Shown: piece after piece, positions 47,001 to 58,332 of the stretch
Numbering within the stretch: the first letter of the stretch is position 1
How the letters are laid out: every line of letters starts with the position of its first letter
Source: Malus domestica
Lineage: Eukaryota > Streptophyta > Magnoliopsida > Rosales > Rosaceae
Length of the DNA stretch: 64,000 nucleotides
NCBI RefSeq assembly: GCF_042453785.1
Contig: NC_091668.1
Coordinates: 13,908,001-13,972,000, forward strand
Direction: 5' to 3'
Notes under the pieces: model-generated
Database searches by the model: none
The model's input: the letters and a program-made list of their open reading frames with translations, nothing else
Told to the model about the DNA's origin: nothing
Made by a program: the position numbers and the translations under genes

Positions 47001-47918
47001 AACCATTAAGGGAAAATAAAATTAAAAAAAAAAAGTAATTTATTTGAGCTATTTGGTACTTATTTATGCTTTGGTGGTGATGGTCCTGCTGATTTTGGCC
47101 TTGCCAAGCTAGCAATTGTGCTGCAACAAAGCTTCGAACAAGTAATTGAACTTGCTGAAAACATATAATTTGCACAATCATCTTCCATTTCGACAATGGC
47201 CTAGCTGCAGTCTTGTTGAACGGCGACTTTTCGAGTCCAGTAAGATACGCAAATCTCATGGTAACAAGTTGCAGAAGCAGTGTGGTAAGCTCCAAGGCAG
47301 TTTAGCTTAGGATCAGGGTGCCAACATGAGTACACTGGAGCAGCTGCACGCGTTTTGGGTGTTCAAAGGCCTGCACAAACTTGGATGCAAACTGGAACAT
47401 TGACGGACATTCTTACCGGAATACCAGGTTGTTTCAGCCCTGCTAGCTAGTGCCAGCTGCACTTTTATCTCCCAACTTGTTTTCCTTGTCGTGTCCATAT
47501 CATCTAGAATACCAGGCTGGTCTAATGGTGATTTTTTTTTGGAAAACACTTCAAGTAATCTCATTTCTTTCAGTCCTTGCTGGAACTTTAATCGCGATAT
47601 ATCACTCATCACTCGGAACTTTACAGAAAATAAAAATAAATAAAATGGCGTTCGTGTGAGAATGTGATGAGAAAAGAATGAGGCAATCAAACAAGGCCGG
47701 GGGGAGGAAGCATTAACTTTCATAGGGAGTGTGACAGTGGAAGATGGAGAGGCTTCAAACTCTCGATTTTTTCTTATTTTAATGTTTCTCCACAACAAGG
47801 TAGACCTTAACTCCCGTAACTTCTCTTGCATATACAATTTTTTGATTTAGATATGGCCATAGTTTTGAGCTTCCAAAAAGGGAAGAGCAAGTCAAGAGAG
47901 AAGCACCAACTACAATTA

Positions 47919-47961
47919 GTCCCACATCGACCATCAGCGGCTAAATAAAGCACTTTATATA
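47919..47961 (+). promoter_or_regulatory. Pol III USE and TATA box of 7SL copy 2
   Basis: GTCCCACATCG at 47919-47929 matches the plant snRNA/7SL upstream sequence element. The TATA box tttatata starts at 47954, 24 bp downstream, the short spacing that in plants specifies Pol III. The RNA start follows about 28 bp after the TATA box. Confidence 0.85.
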
Positions 47962-47983
47962 ACTTGCCCAAAGCTAAGGCACC

Positions 47984-48287
47984 GTCGAGCTTATTAACTC
48001 AAGCTTGTAACCCGAGTGGGGATATCAAAGTGTTGGAACGTTGGTTCGGCCTCAGCGGGTCGGCTCTGTCGTGGCTCTATTCTAACCCGCCCGTTCCAAG
48101 CCAGGAGTTGTGCCGTGGAGTTTGGGCGAAGGCTCATGCTTCACGGCTCCTAGAGCGGAGGGCACCGCGGAAGGCTGGCTTCACAGAGCAACGACCACCT
48201 CCCGCTCTTGGCAGTGGAAGGATAACGGGTTGGTGCCACTCGGATCCGACATGGCCTGCTGCACTGTCCCAATTGGACCTACATTTT
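47984..48287 (+). ncRNA. 7SL RNA, signal recognition particle RNA
   Basis: About 304 nt, in the range for plant SRP RNA. It starts gtcgagctt and ends at an oligo-T run (48284-48289) that would terminate Pol III. gtaacccgagtgg near the 5' side pairs with ccactcgg-atc near the 3' side (helix 5). gttgtgccgtgga with ctcatgcttcacggc covers the SRP19-binding helix 6 region. cacagagcaacga and ggcagtggaaggataacggg form the conserved asymmetric loop of helix 8, the SRP54 site. The RNA scaffolds the particle that directs secretory proteins to the ER. The promoter elements are canonical. Identification rests on recalled plant 7SL features and the visible pairing. Confidence 0.87.
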
Positions 48288-48349
48288 TTCATCCTCTTTT
48301 TATTGTTCTTATCATTTTTTTTTTTTGGTTGCTTTTTTAACGAGCAAGG

Positions 48350-48625
48350 GATTTGAATTGGTCGGAAGAGATTCGAATTGGTTAATTTCTACTTGTCCAA
48401 CGGTACGATATAATTTGTATAACTACTGCTTTTGACATTGTTGATTTCCAAGTTGTATAAACAATCATTGACAAATGTTTTGAACGAGTTTGAGATTTGA
48501 ATTGGTCGGAAGAGATTCGAATTGGACAATTAAACTTGTCCAACTGTATGATAGAATTTGTATAACTACTACTTTTAACATTGTCAATTCCAAGCTACAT
48601 AAACTATCATTGACAGATGTTTGTT
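48350..48625. repeat. ~144-bp tandem duplication
   Basis: Two units, each starting gatttgaattggtcggaag (about 48350 and 48494), share agattcgaattgg, cttgtccaac, gtataactac, cattgacaaatg/cattgacagatg and others in order. Confidence 0.75.
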
Positions 48626-49391
48626 AAATCAATTAGTTAAGTAATGCGCTCGTTCCGTTGTACTCAAGTTTGAGTTTGTTTCCTCGTAAATTATAGTTTA
48701 AAATATTGTTTTGTTAATTAAAAAAGAAAGTTTGAAAGGCTGCCTTAATTAGCGGGCTTGGTCATTTGATTTCTAAGCAATTCTTTAGGGAACATTCTAT
48801 CACGTTCATTTGCGGTGCTTAGTCAACCAAGGTAGGAAATAAAATGTCCAATTTGTCATGAAGTGCAAAATTTTGGCAGGTAAAGATAACAATCACCAAT
48901 TGATGATGCAATTTGAGTTTACAGCCACAATTTGCGTTCCGCCGATTAATATCGGCATTCGCAAAAGCAAAATGAAAATTTGTAAAGTGCTTCTCAACTT
49001 CTCACGCGTTTTTTTCTTCTAAAAAAACAGCTTCTCATTACTTTTATGTGATTTTTTTTACTTGACATGATGAGACTTCGCACTTAATTGGCTCATATTT
49101 TCTTAGGTAATTAATACCCTTTTCTGAAACAACCCCATGACAACTTTAAAAGGCTCATCTCCAAAAGGAGAATAAGGACTACACACACTCGCGCGATGTT
49201 AATGTCATTACAAAGGAGAATAAGAACCACATGCACTCTCGGGATGTTAATGTCATTACAGGAATTCTAACGGGTGCATGTAAGTTTCTCGCATCTATAA
49301 GATATTAAACTTTGACTTGAATTTCCAATTATGTACATGATTCTTATCCTTCGCCGAAGATTTTTAAAAAGTAGTTAAACTTTTTGAGATC

Positions 49392-49392
<1 letters not shown>
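48626..49392. other. Intergenic DNA with a short duplication
   Basis: No gene. At 49155-49262 a ~55-bp unit (aaaggagaataag ... gatgttaatgtcattaca) is tandemly duplicated. Confidence 0.5.

Positions 49393-49432
<40 letters not shown>
49393..49432. repeat. (AG)20 microsatellite
   Basis: An uninterrupted AG dinucleotide tract 73 bp upstream of the EG45-like start codon, probably in its leader or core promoter. Confidence 0.95.
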
Positions 49433-49435
<3 letters not shown>

Positions 49436-49505
49436 CCCCAATGCCATTATATGTGTAGTCATGCCCCCTAAACAAATGCATATATTTTCTAACTTTGTTG
49501 TGAAC

Positions 49506-49721
49506 ATGAGACTCTTATTCATGTCAATAGTGTTAAGCTTATTATGCAGAGAACTAAGGCTCGTTTCCAGTGATATCGGCACAGCAACGTCTTACGGTCC
49601 TCCTTATATACGTGAGCAAACAACATATTCTTCTCTCTATATGCTTATACAATGAATATATAAAGATATTTAATAAATTATGTCGTCAGAAATTATGAAT
49701 TAGAGAACTACGTACACATTC

Positions 49722-49756
<35 letters not shown>

Positions 49757-50089
49757 GATTATAGTTAATGTTTTTCAATGGCATATTGTAATTGTGGTGC
49801 AGCTACAAAGTGCTTTGGAAGTAGGCAAGACCAGTTCCCTCCGGGGAATCTGTTTGTGGCGGTGAGTGAAGGCTTGTGGGACAATGGTGCTGCGTGTGGA
49901 AGGCGGTATAGACTGAGGTGCCTGAGTGGACGTAATAAGCCCTGCAAGGGTGGTGCTACCGTGGACGTGAAGGTGGTTGATCTTTGTCGAGATTCAACCT
50001 GCCCTTCTACCGTAGTCATGTCAACTGATGCTTTTGCAGCCATTTCACACTCTCCTTCTACAAGAATCAACGTCGAATATGTCCAGTAA
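49506..50089 (+). CDS. EG45-like / plant natriuretic peptide-like secreted protein
   Basis: Two exons, 49506-49611 and 49803-50089, join in frame (CCT across the junction) to give 130 residues. The first 22 or so residues are hydrophobic (MRLLFMSIVLSLL) and look like a signal peptide cleaved before DIGTATSYGPP. The rest is a single double-psi beta-barrel (expansin-like N-terminal type) domain with the family cysteine pattern in PTKCFG, NGAACGRRY, RCLSG, PCKGG and DLCRDSTCP, ending RINVEYVQ. It lacks the expansin C-terminal domain, as usual for EG45/PNP-like proteins, which are apoplastic and linked to water and ion balance or blight and stress responses. A longer in-frame start at 49461 would add 15 non-hydrophobic residues, so the internal Met was preferred. 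The intron carries (TA)n(TG)n at about 49723-49755. Confidence 0.88.
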
Positions 50090-50568
50090 ATAACTATATA
50101 ATTTTGCATTCTTTTATAGTTCTACTATTATTTTCCTTATATCTACATATATACTAATATGTCGATCGTTTGATCTACAGGATATGAAATCAGCTGAACC
50201 AGATATATGATGACCAATTACAGCTGAGAATATCATCAATTATATTGACTTTGTAGTTCACGTTGGACTCAGGTTTATAATGATATCGAGAAGCATTGTA
50301 ATAATAATTAATATGATGCTACATTTTCTTAATTTGTACTACACTAGTCTTCAATAAAATGACACGCAGAGTTATTTTTTTATTTTTTTATTTTTTTATT
50401 TTTTTATTTTTTTATTTTTTATCCAAGAAGCACCATCTACATGCCAATAAAAGAAAAAATAACATTACTTCTTTCACATTTACTGATCATATATAATGTA
50501 AACTACGCTCCCGATTTTTGTTCTTTTAATTTGCTTATAATTAAATAAGAAAATGATATAACAACATA
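50090..50568. other. EG45-like 3' flank with T-rich heptamer repeats
   Basis: Probable 3' UTR to about 50360 (tcaataaaatg at 50350), then about seven ttttttta units at 50374-50420. No gene. Confidence 0.6.
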
Positions 50569-50789
50569 CCTCACATTAGGCCTGGCAATTCCTGACACGA
50601 CCCGATAACCCGACACGACACGACACGAAATTAACAGGTGTTCGGGTTACACGATAACGAAACGGGTCGTTATCGGGTAACCCGATAAGCACCTGTTAAG
50701 ATAACGGGTTTGTTCGGGTATACACGTGGGTAACACGATACACGATAAGCAGAATATTAATTTAATAATTTATAACCCTAAAAAAATAC

Positions 50790-51075
50790 TATAATAATTA
50801 TATATATATATATATATATATTAATTTAACAATTTTATACCCCTAAAAACTATAATAATTATATATATATATATATATATATTAAATTAACTATAATAAT
50901 TATAATAATTATATATACTATAATAATTATACCCAAAATATTAACTATAATAATTATATATATATATATATATATTAAATTTTATACCCCTAAAAACTAT
51001 AATAATTATACATACAAAATAAATAGATTTAAATCTACTTAATAAATAAATATATATATATATATACACACACAC
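50790..51075. repeat. (TA)n tracts with tataataatta repeats
   Basis: Several (AT) runs of 20-24 bp alternate with aactataataattat words, forming three or four loosely repeated units ahead of the 346-bp array. Confidence 0.8.
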
Positions 51076-51080
51076 ACCAT

Positions 51081-54000
51081 TGAACTTCATGGGATACGAA
51101 TTATACGAAACTAATTTCAACGATCCAACCGTCAAACATGTTTGTATATACTTCGAGATCGCATACACCAAAAATTGCAAAAAACAAACATTCAAAGAGC
51201 AAGTAACGGGACAAAACTTTTTGACGGTTATAAACAAAAAATCACGATTTAACGGTCATTTTAACTCCGATTTTGATGATTTTTTACAACCACACTCCTT
51301 GACCCTATATGAATACAATGATTAAATTCAATCTTCAATTTAAAATATTTACACTAGTGGATACCACAAAATCTTATGTTATACTTAATAAAAGTATGAA
51401 TAAACTCTTAAGTATTAGTGAATCTATTGTTTTGATGGGATGCTCATTCTACAAAACTAGTTTCAATGATCCAACCGTCAAACATGTTTGTATATACTTC
51501 GAGATCGCATACGCCAAAAATTGCAAAAAACAAACATTCAGAGATCAAGTAATGGGACAAAAGTTTTCGACGGTTATAAACGAAAAATCAAGATTTAACG
51601 GTTATTTTAACTCCGATTTTGATGATTTTTTACAACTACACTCCTTGACCCTATATGAATACAAGTAATGAATTCGATCTTCAATTTAAAATATTTACAC
51701 TAGTGGATACCACAAAATCTTATGTTATACTTAATAAAAGTATGAATAAACTATTAAGTATTAGTGAATCTATTGTTTTGATAGGATACTCATTCTACGA
51801 AACTAGTTTCAAAGATCCAACCGTCAAACATGTTTGTATATACTTCGAGATCGCATACGTCAAAAATTACAAAAAACAAACATTCAGAGATCAATTAACG
51901 GGGCAAAACTTTTCGACGGTTATAAAAAGAAAAATCACGATTTAACGGTCATTTTAACTCCGATTTTGATGTTTTTTTACAACCACACTCCTTGACCTTA
52001 TATGAATACAATGATTGAATTCGATCTTCAATTTAAAATATTTACACTAGTGGATACCACAAAATCTTATATTATACTTAATAAAAGTATGAATAAACTA
52101 TTAAGTATTAGTGAATCTATTGTTTTGATGGGATACTCATTCTACGAAACTAGTTTCAATGATCCAACCGTCAAACATGTTTATATATACTTCGAGATCG
52201 CATACGCCAAAAATTGCAAAAAACAAACATTCAGAGATCAAGTAACGGGACAAAACATTTCGACCGTTATAAACGAAAAATCACGATTTAACGGTCATTT
52301 TAACTCCGATTTTGATGTTTTTTTACAACCACACTCCTTGACCCTATATGAATACAATGATTGAATTCGATCTTCAATTTAAAATATTTACACTAGATAC
52401 CACAAAATCTTATGTTATACTTAATAAAAGTACGAATAAACTCTTAAGTATTATTGAATATATTGTTTTGATGGGATACTCATTATACGAAACTATTTTC
52501 AATGATCCAACCGTTAAACATGTTTTTATATATTTCGAGATCGCATACGCCAAAAATTGCAAAAAACAAACATTCAGAGAGCAAGTAACGGGACAAAACT
52601 TTTCGACGGTTATAAACGAAAAATCACGATTTAACGGTTAATTTAACTCCGATTTTGATGATTTTTTACAACTACACTCCTTGACCTTATATGAATACAA
52701 TGATTGAATTCGATCTTCAATTTAAAATATTTACACTAGTGGATACCACAAAATCTTATGTTATACTTAATAAAAGTATGAATAAACTCTTAAATATTAG
52801 TGAATCTATTGTTTTAATGGGATACTCATTCTACGAAACTAGTTTCAATGATCCAACCGTCAAACATGTTTTTATATATTTCGAGATCGCATACGCCAAA
52901 AATTGCAAAAAACAAACATTCAGAGAGCAAGTAACGGGACAAAACTTTTCGACGGTTATAAACAAAAAATCACGATTTAACGGTTAATTTAACTCCGATT
53001 TTGATGATTTTTTACAACTACACTCCTTGACCTTATATGAATACAATGATTGAATTCGATCTTCAATTTAAAATATTTACACTAGTGGATACCACAAAAT
53101 CTTATGTTATACTTAATAAAAGTATGAATAAACTATTAAGTATTAGTGAATCTATTGTTTTGATGGGATACTCATTCTACGAAACTAGTTTCAAAGATCC
53201 AATCGTCAAACATGTTTGTATATACTTCGAGATCGCATACGTCAAAAATTACAAAAAACAAACATTCAGAGATCAATTAACGGGACAAAACTTTTCGACG
53301 GTTATAAAAAGAAAAATCACGATTTAACGGTCATTTTAACTCTGATTTTGATGATTTTTTGCAGCTACACTCCTTGACCTTATATGAATACAATGATTGA
53401 ATTCGATCTTCAATTTAAAATATTTACACTAGTGGAAACCACAAAATCTTATATTATACTTAATAAAAGTATGAATAAACTATTACGTATTAGTGAATCA
53501 ATTGTTTTGATGGGATACTCATTCTACGAAACTAGTTTCAAAGATCCAACCGTCAAACATGTTTGTATATACTTCAAGATCGCATACGTCAAAAATTACA
53601 AAAAACAAACATTCAGAGATCAAGTAACGGGACAAAACTTTCCGGTTATAAACGAAAAATCACGATTTAACGGTCATTTTAACTCCGATTTTGATGTTTT
53701 TTTCCAACCACACTCCTTGACCCTATATGAATACAATGATTGAATTCAATCTTTAATTAAAATATTTACACTAGTGGATACCACAAAATCTTATACTATA
53801 CTTAATAAAAGTATGAATAAACTATTAAGTATTAGTGAATCTATTGTTTTGATGGGATACTCATTCTACGAAACTAGTTTCAATGATCCAACCGTCAAAC
53901 ATGTTTATATATACTTCGAGATTGCATACGCCAAAAATTGCAAAAAACAAACATTCAGAGATCAAGTAACGGGACAAAACTTTTCGACGGTTATAAACGA

Positions 54001-54508
54001 AAAATCATGATTTAACGGTCATTTTAACTCCGATTTTGATGATTTTTTACAACTACACTCCTTGACCCTATATGAATACAATGATTGAATTCGATCTTCA
54101 ATTTAAAATATTTACACTAGTGGATACCACAAAATCTTATGTTATACTTAATAAAAGTATGAATAAACTCTTAAGTATTAGTGAATCTATTGTTTTGATG
54201 GGATACTCATTCTACGAAACTAGTTTCAATGATCCAACCGTCAAACATGTTTGTATATATTTCGAGATCGCATACGCCAAAAATTGCAAAAAACAAACAT
54301 TCAGAGAGCACGTAGCGGGACAAAACTTTTCGACGGTTATAAACGAAAAATCACGATTTAACGGTTAATTTAACTCCGATTTTGATGATTTTTTACAACT
54401 ACACTCCTTGACCTTATTTGAATACAATGATTGAATTCGATCTTCAATTTAAAATATTTATACTAGTGGATACCACAAAATCTTATGTTTATACTTAATA
54501 AAAGTATG
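51081..54508. repeat. 346-bp tandem array, about 10 units
   Basis: Unit starts (taken at atgaatacaatgattgaatt or its equivalent) fall at 51309, 51655, 52002, 52348, 52691, 53037, 53384, about 53730, 54072 and about 54418. A partial unit precedes (51081-51308) and one follows. Copies are estimated by eye to be well over 90 percent alike. Each unit carries an open frame of about 97-120 codons with the same start, broken by a small indel in the units at 51655, 53037 and 53730. Some variants recur every fourth unit. Confidence 0.93.
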
Positions 54509-55150
54509 GTATAGTACTATTGTTTTATTTTTTTTCATAATTATTTTGGTAAACTTCTCATAATTTGAATGATTTTTAATGTTTGGTTTTGCTATGCTTA
54601 GTTTATGCAGAAGATAGTTATGACGTGGAAAACCTTACTGAAAACATCATCAACATAACTCTTGAAGGCAATAGATCAAGCCAAAGTTCCAATGCAATTT
54701 CATGATGATCGATGTAAATCGAGGATTTTGTAAATTGAGGTTTAAACTTTTGAGAAAGATTTCACAACCTTGAAAACAAAAACTGTTTCATTTTGCATAT
54801 CCTTGAACATTTAAAATTTGTAATAGATTAATACTGTATGTATTATTTTTTTATTAGGCTCTTATTTTCGAGTGTAGATGTAGTACTTAAACGACAAATG
54901 TGTTTTAATGTTTTGAAGTAATATTTATGTGGCAATGTGTGGTATGTGCAAATTTAAGAAAAAATATATATTTTTCTTAACGGGTCATAACGGGTCGGGT
55001 CACTTTATCCGTTGGGTAAAGTGACACGACCTGTTAAGGACCCGTTAAGATAACGGGTGTGACACAACACGACCCGTTAAGATAACAGGTGTTACACGAA
55101 AACGACACGAACACGACTGACACGACCCGTTTGCCAGGCCTACCTCACAT

Positions 55151-56360
55151 ACACTCCTCTGTTTTTTTTTTTTTTTTGGCCCTCAATTATGATAGAGATG
55201 TTTCCGAGCCTTTGCATTTGGAAATGAGACTAGACTACAGTCTGCAGATGCAAAATCTAATTACCTCTTAGTGCATGCACATATATTATATTGCAATGTT
55301 CATCATTATTAATGTAATGGGAAATACTCTCTTTTTTTTTTCAATTAATTTTGAGTTGGATGTCTAGTTATGTTCTACTCAATTGTTTTGTAGCCCTTAA
55401 ACACGCTTCATTTAGCACCTAATCAACAATACCTATCCGACTTACCCATTATAGTCATTATGCAGTATTGACTTTCCTTCGTACATACAAGTGAGTTATC
55501 ACAGTACCATATTTCAAATCAATCACATATTATCATGTGTTATAATTTTTTTTATATAAATAGTACAATTAACTTGAAATACAACAACAATAACATCCCT
55601 TGAAAGTTTTTGTCTCCACTTTGAGCCATGAGTGGGATCTATCTATTTTAGCCAGCTGCACCTTATCGAAATGGAACCTCCACTGAGTCAAGATATAAAA
55701 CAACTAATGGTCGTTAACAAAACGGAATGTGCATGGTTTTGTAGCCTTTCCAACCAGCTACGCCTTTTATTAGAACTCAACAACTGTATCATAAGTGATG
55801 AGTGGGCTGATGTGTAGTGTATTATCATGTCCACTATTGCAACTAAGAACTAATCGATCTCATCAGCTTACAAATTATTTTTTACATCTCTTCTTCTGGT
55901 ATATGACCACTAATCATGAACTTTAGATGCATGCTACTTTTTCACCAATGCTTGAATTAATTAATTATGTAATTTCACAAGATTCGAAAGACTATGTACT
56001 CGTACTGAATGTATTCGATAATATACATATAAAAGTGTAAAACTGTACGAGGATGTCACGTACAATTGAATCCCTATTACGAGAACATTGAATTCCTATT
56101 CTAGGTACATTAACTCAGGTCAACACACATTAAATCTCTGTGGTACATTGATTCACGCTTACATATATACATGGAATCCCTGTGGTATTGACTCACGCCA
56201 ACATATACAATATTTTCTTTATCACAATCCCTACTCCCAAACATGCCGCTCCTTGCTCGTGTTGGATTGGGCTTAGGGCCAAACCTGTTGTACTTAGGGA
56301 TAGAAGGTTGTGCTTCTTTAAATAAATCTTTTTTTTTTTTTTGAAGAACTTCAAATAAAT
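55151..56360. other. Intergenic DNA, no gene recognised
   Basis: AT-rich with short frames only. At 56100-56215, tgtggtacattgattcacgc-type words repeat. Confidence 0.45.
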
Positions 56361-56362
56361 TG

Positions 56363-56808
56363 TGTAACATCCCACATTGTCCAGAGGAGTGGATCATGTA
56401 AGCCTTATATGTATATTTCTATCTCTACCTAGCACGAGGCCTTTTGGGAGCTCACTGGCTTCGGGTTCCATCGGAACTTCGAAGTTAAATGAGTTTGGGC
56501 GAGAGCATTCCTAGGATGGGTGACCCACTAGGAAGTTCTCGTCTGAGTTCCCAGAAACAAAACCATGAAGGCGTGGTCGGGGCCCAAAGCGGATAATATC
56601 GTGCTACGGTGGAGTCGAGCCCGGGATGTGGTGGGGGCTCGGGTTGGGATGTGACAATTTGGTATCAGAGCCAATCCTTAGCCGGAAGTGTGCCGACGAG
56701 GAAGTGGGGCCCCTAAGGGGGGTGGATTGTAACGTCCCACATTGACAATATCGTGCTACGTTGAAATCGAGCCCGGAATATGATGGAGGCCCGAGTCAGA
56801 ATGTGACA
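56363..56808. mobile_element. Cassandra TRIM with a deleted 3' LTR
   Basis: The left LTR (56363-56656, 294 bp) starts tgtaacatcccacattgtcc and ends gggatgtgaca. It carries a 5S-rRNA-like region at about 56436-56552 (cttcgaagttaaatgag, aggatgggtgaccc). The primer-binding site tggtatcagagcc is perfect (56660-56672), and aaggggggtgg is the purine tract. The right LTR (56728-56808) retains only 81 bp: its first 16 and last 65 or so, lacking the 5S part. The flanks aattg (56358-56362) and aatta (56809-56813) are a target duplication with one change. Confidence 0.9.
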
Positions 56809-56813
56809 AATTA

Positions 56814-58096
56814 TTTGTCGTATTTGTATTCGTTCATTTATGTATAATAGTATGATTTGGTTTAGTTAGTAGCATCGCAGTCCCAATGTAAACTGAAGTC
56901 AAGACAAAATTGAAACGAGGAATTCCTATAGTACCTTAATAAGGTTTTATTTACAACAATATGAATTTGAGATACATTAGATTAGATTTATGAAAATAAG
57001 AGATTTATTTTTCCCCTTTTTAATCAAGAATATGATGAATGATGAAATGTTTTAGATATATAATAAGGATATGAAGAAGAGCCTAATTTAAAGTGAAGCC
57101 CAAAGTACATGTTTTGTTTGTCTTTCCTCTATGCCGCCATTGTGCAATCCAAAAATCTCAATTGCTTGATTATCTCTTACTTAAACAAGGTAGTGTGAAA
57201 TCTTCTTTATTGACCTTGTAAGTTTGATATTGATCTGAAGAGGGATATTCTATTATAAGTGGTGAGAGGATTGAGCCAGACTGCAATAGGTCAGCTACTT
57301 ATTATTGAATTCATCACAAATATAATATGCTATTTTCATCGACGTCAGTCGAATATGAGACATCTCATTTACTAATGAAGAAAAATATTCCTATAGATTG
57401 TAGTTTAGTTGGTAAAGTATATAAAAAAAAAAATTGTTCGTACCATTCATTTGTATCATCTGTCTAATAGAAATGGAATCCACATGAGTTCATAGGCCCT
57501 ACCTTTATTTAAGAGAAAATATAAATAGATGATAAGTGTAACATTATTCAAAGTATAATTACTCATCGAGCCGCCAAACAATTAAATAATGGAGACAAAT
57601 CATTATATCCTATTAAATAAGAAAAGTGTTATTAGCACTCTAAAAATCTTATTTTACACTCTTTATAAGTGTATTTTTCTTTCTTAATATAAAAAGTTTG
57701 GAATGTAAAATAAGAGTTATGGAGTGCTAATAACAATTCCTTTAAATAATTGAGATTAACTTGAAGTCATCATATTCAGAGAATCATGATTCAGCATAAA
57801 AACATGGAAAATGTCTTATCGACTTCGAAAGCAAAGTGGCATGGTAGTTATCTCGTAACTGAGGATCAATCATCTCTTACTAGTCGTAAGAATCCTAATA
57901 AATAATTTATTTATTTATTAATTTTCTTATAAACTGCGAGTTCAAAGAGTCAAAGATGATAACAACTCAAGAGTGACAAAGCAAAACAAAATTTCTTTTT
58001 CTCATCTACTTATAGTTAAATGAAAATAATGTGTAATTGAAAATTGTCCAAATTTCCTCTATAACTATTATTCTTCATTCCTCTATAATTATTATA
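56814..58096. other. Intergenic DNA, no gene recognised
   Basis: AT-rich. A weak inverted repeat (about 57620-57745: agtgttattagcactc against gagtgctaataacaattcc, with attttacactc against gaatgtaaaataag) is a likely small MITE. Nothing else is seen. Confidence 0.45.
57617..57743. mobile_element. Small MITE, short inverted repeat
   Basis: The left arm aagtgttattagcactctaa is matched by the inverse of tggagtgctaataacaattc at the right. About 125 bp and non-coding. Target duplications are not clear. Confidence 0.6.
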
Positions 58097-58256
58097 AAGG
58101 TCGCACTTGATGCGATGGCAAGTGCCTTCGCCCATGAACGGTAGGTCTCGGGTTAGAGACTTGGGAGCAGCCTCTCCATAAATGGGGGTAAGGCTAGCTG
58201 ACATTCATCTCTCCCAGACCCTACGTAAAGCGGGAGCCTTGTGTACTGGGTACGAC
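58097..58256 (+). mobile_element. Au-type SINE, second copy
   Basis: Nearly the same sequence as 46136-46296, from ggtcgcacttgatgcgatgg to gtgtactgggtacgac. Box B is mutated (ggttagagact in place of ggttcgagact). A target duplication is not evident, and the sequence before it contains a local repeat (attcctctataa-tattat, twice). Probably an older, inactive copy. Confidence 0.88.
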
Positions 58257-58332
58257 ATGACATGAGGATAATGTTCTTATGACAGAGTTTTGGACTATTA
58301 CTTTTTGTGCAGATAAGTTTGAGTCACACGCA

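Larger units (their letters stand above)
45976..48290. repeat. Tandem segmental duplication containing 7SL loci
   Basis: The left unit starts near 45976 (ttcaaaggcctgaacaaact) and the right unit near 47365 (ttcaaaggcctgcacaaact). Both then contain ttcttaccggaa, caggt-tttcagcc, gagaaaagaatgag, ggaggaagcattaac, tatttctccacaa-type blocks, atatggccg/atatggcca and a 7SL sequence. Correcting for the SINE found only in the left unit, the offset is about 1.21-1.23 kb throughout. Confidence 0.85.
50577..55142. mobile_element. 4.57-kb non-autonomous hAT element carrying a satellite array
   Basis: Perfect terminal inverted repeats taggcctggcaa / ttgccaggccta bound the element, flanked by the 8-bp direct repeat cctcacat at 50569-50576 and 55143-55150, the hAT signature. 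Both subterminal regions (50590-50745 and 54977-55130) are packed with acgggt, gacacgac and gataacg words in both orientations. Inside are TA-rich sequence (50790-51070), the 346-bp array (51081-54508) and an AT-rich stretch. That stretch may keep a last-exon fragment (a tatgcag acceptor at 54610, then about 30 codons to a stop near 54703). There is no transposase domain. Confidence 0.9.

Noticed and set aside
51309..54368. Cluster of nine paralogous small protein genes
   Set aside because: The frames coincide with a 346-bp tandem repeat inside a non-autonomous hAT element, with shared frameshifts and many replacement differences. Kept only as a question in the findings.
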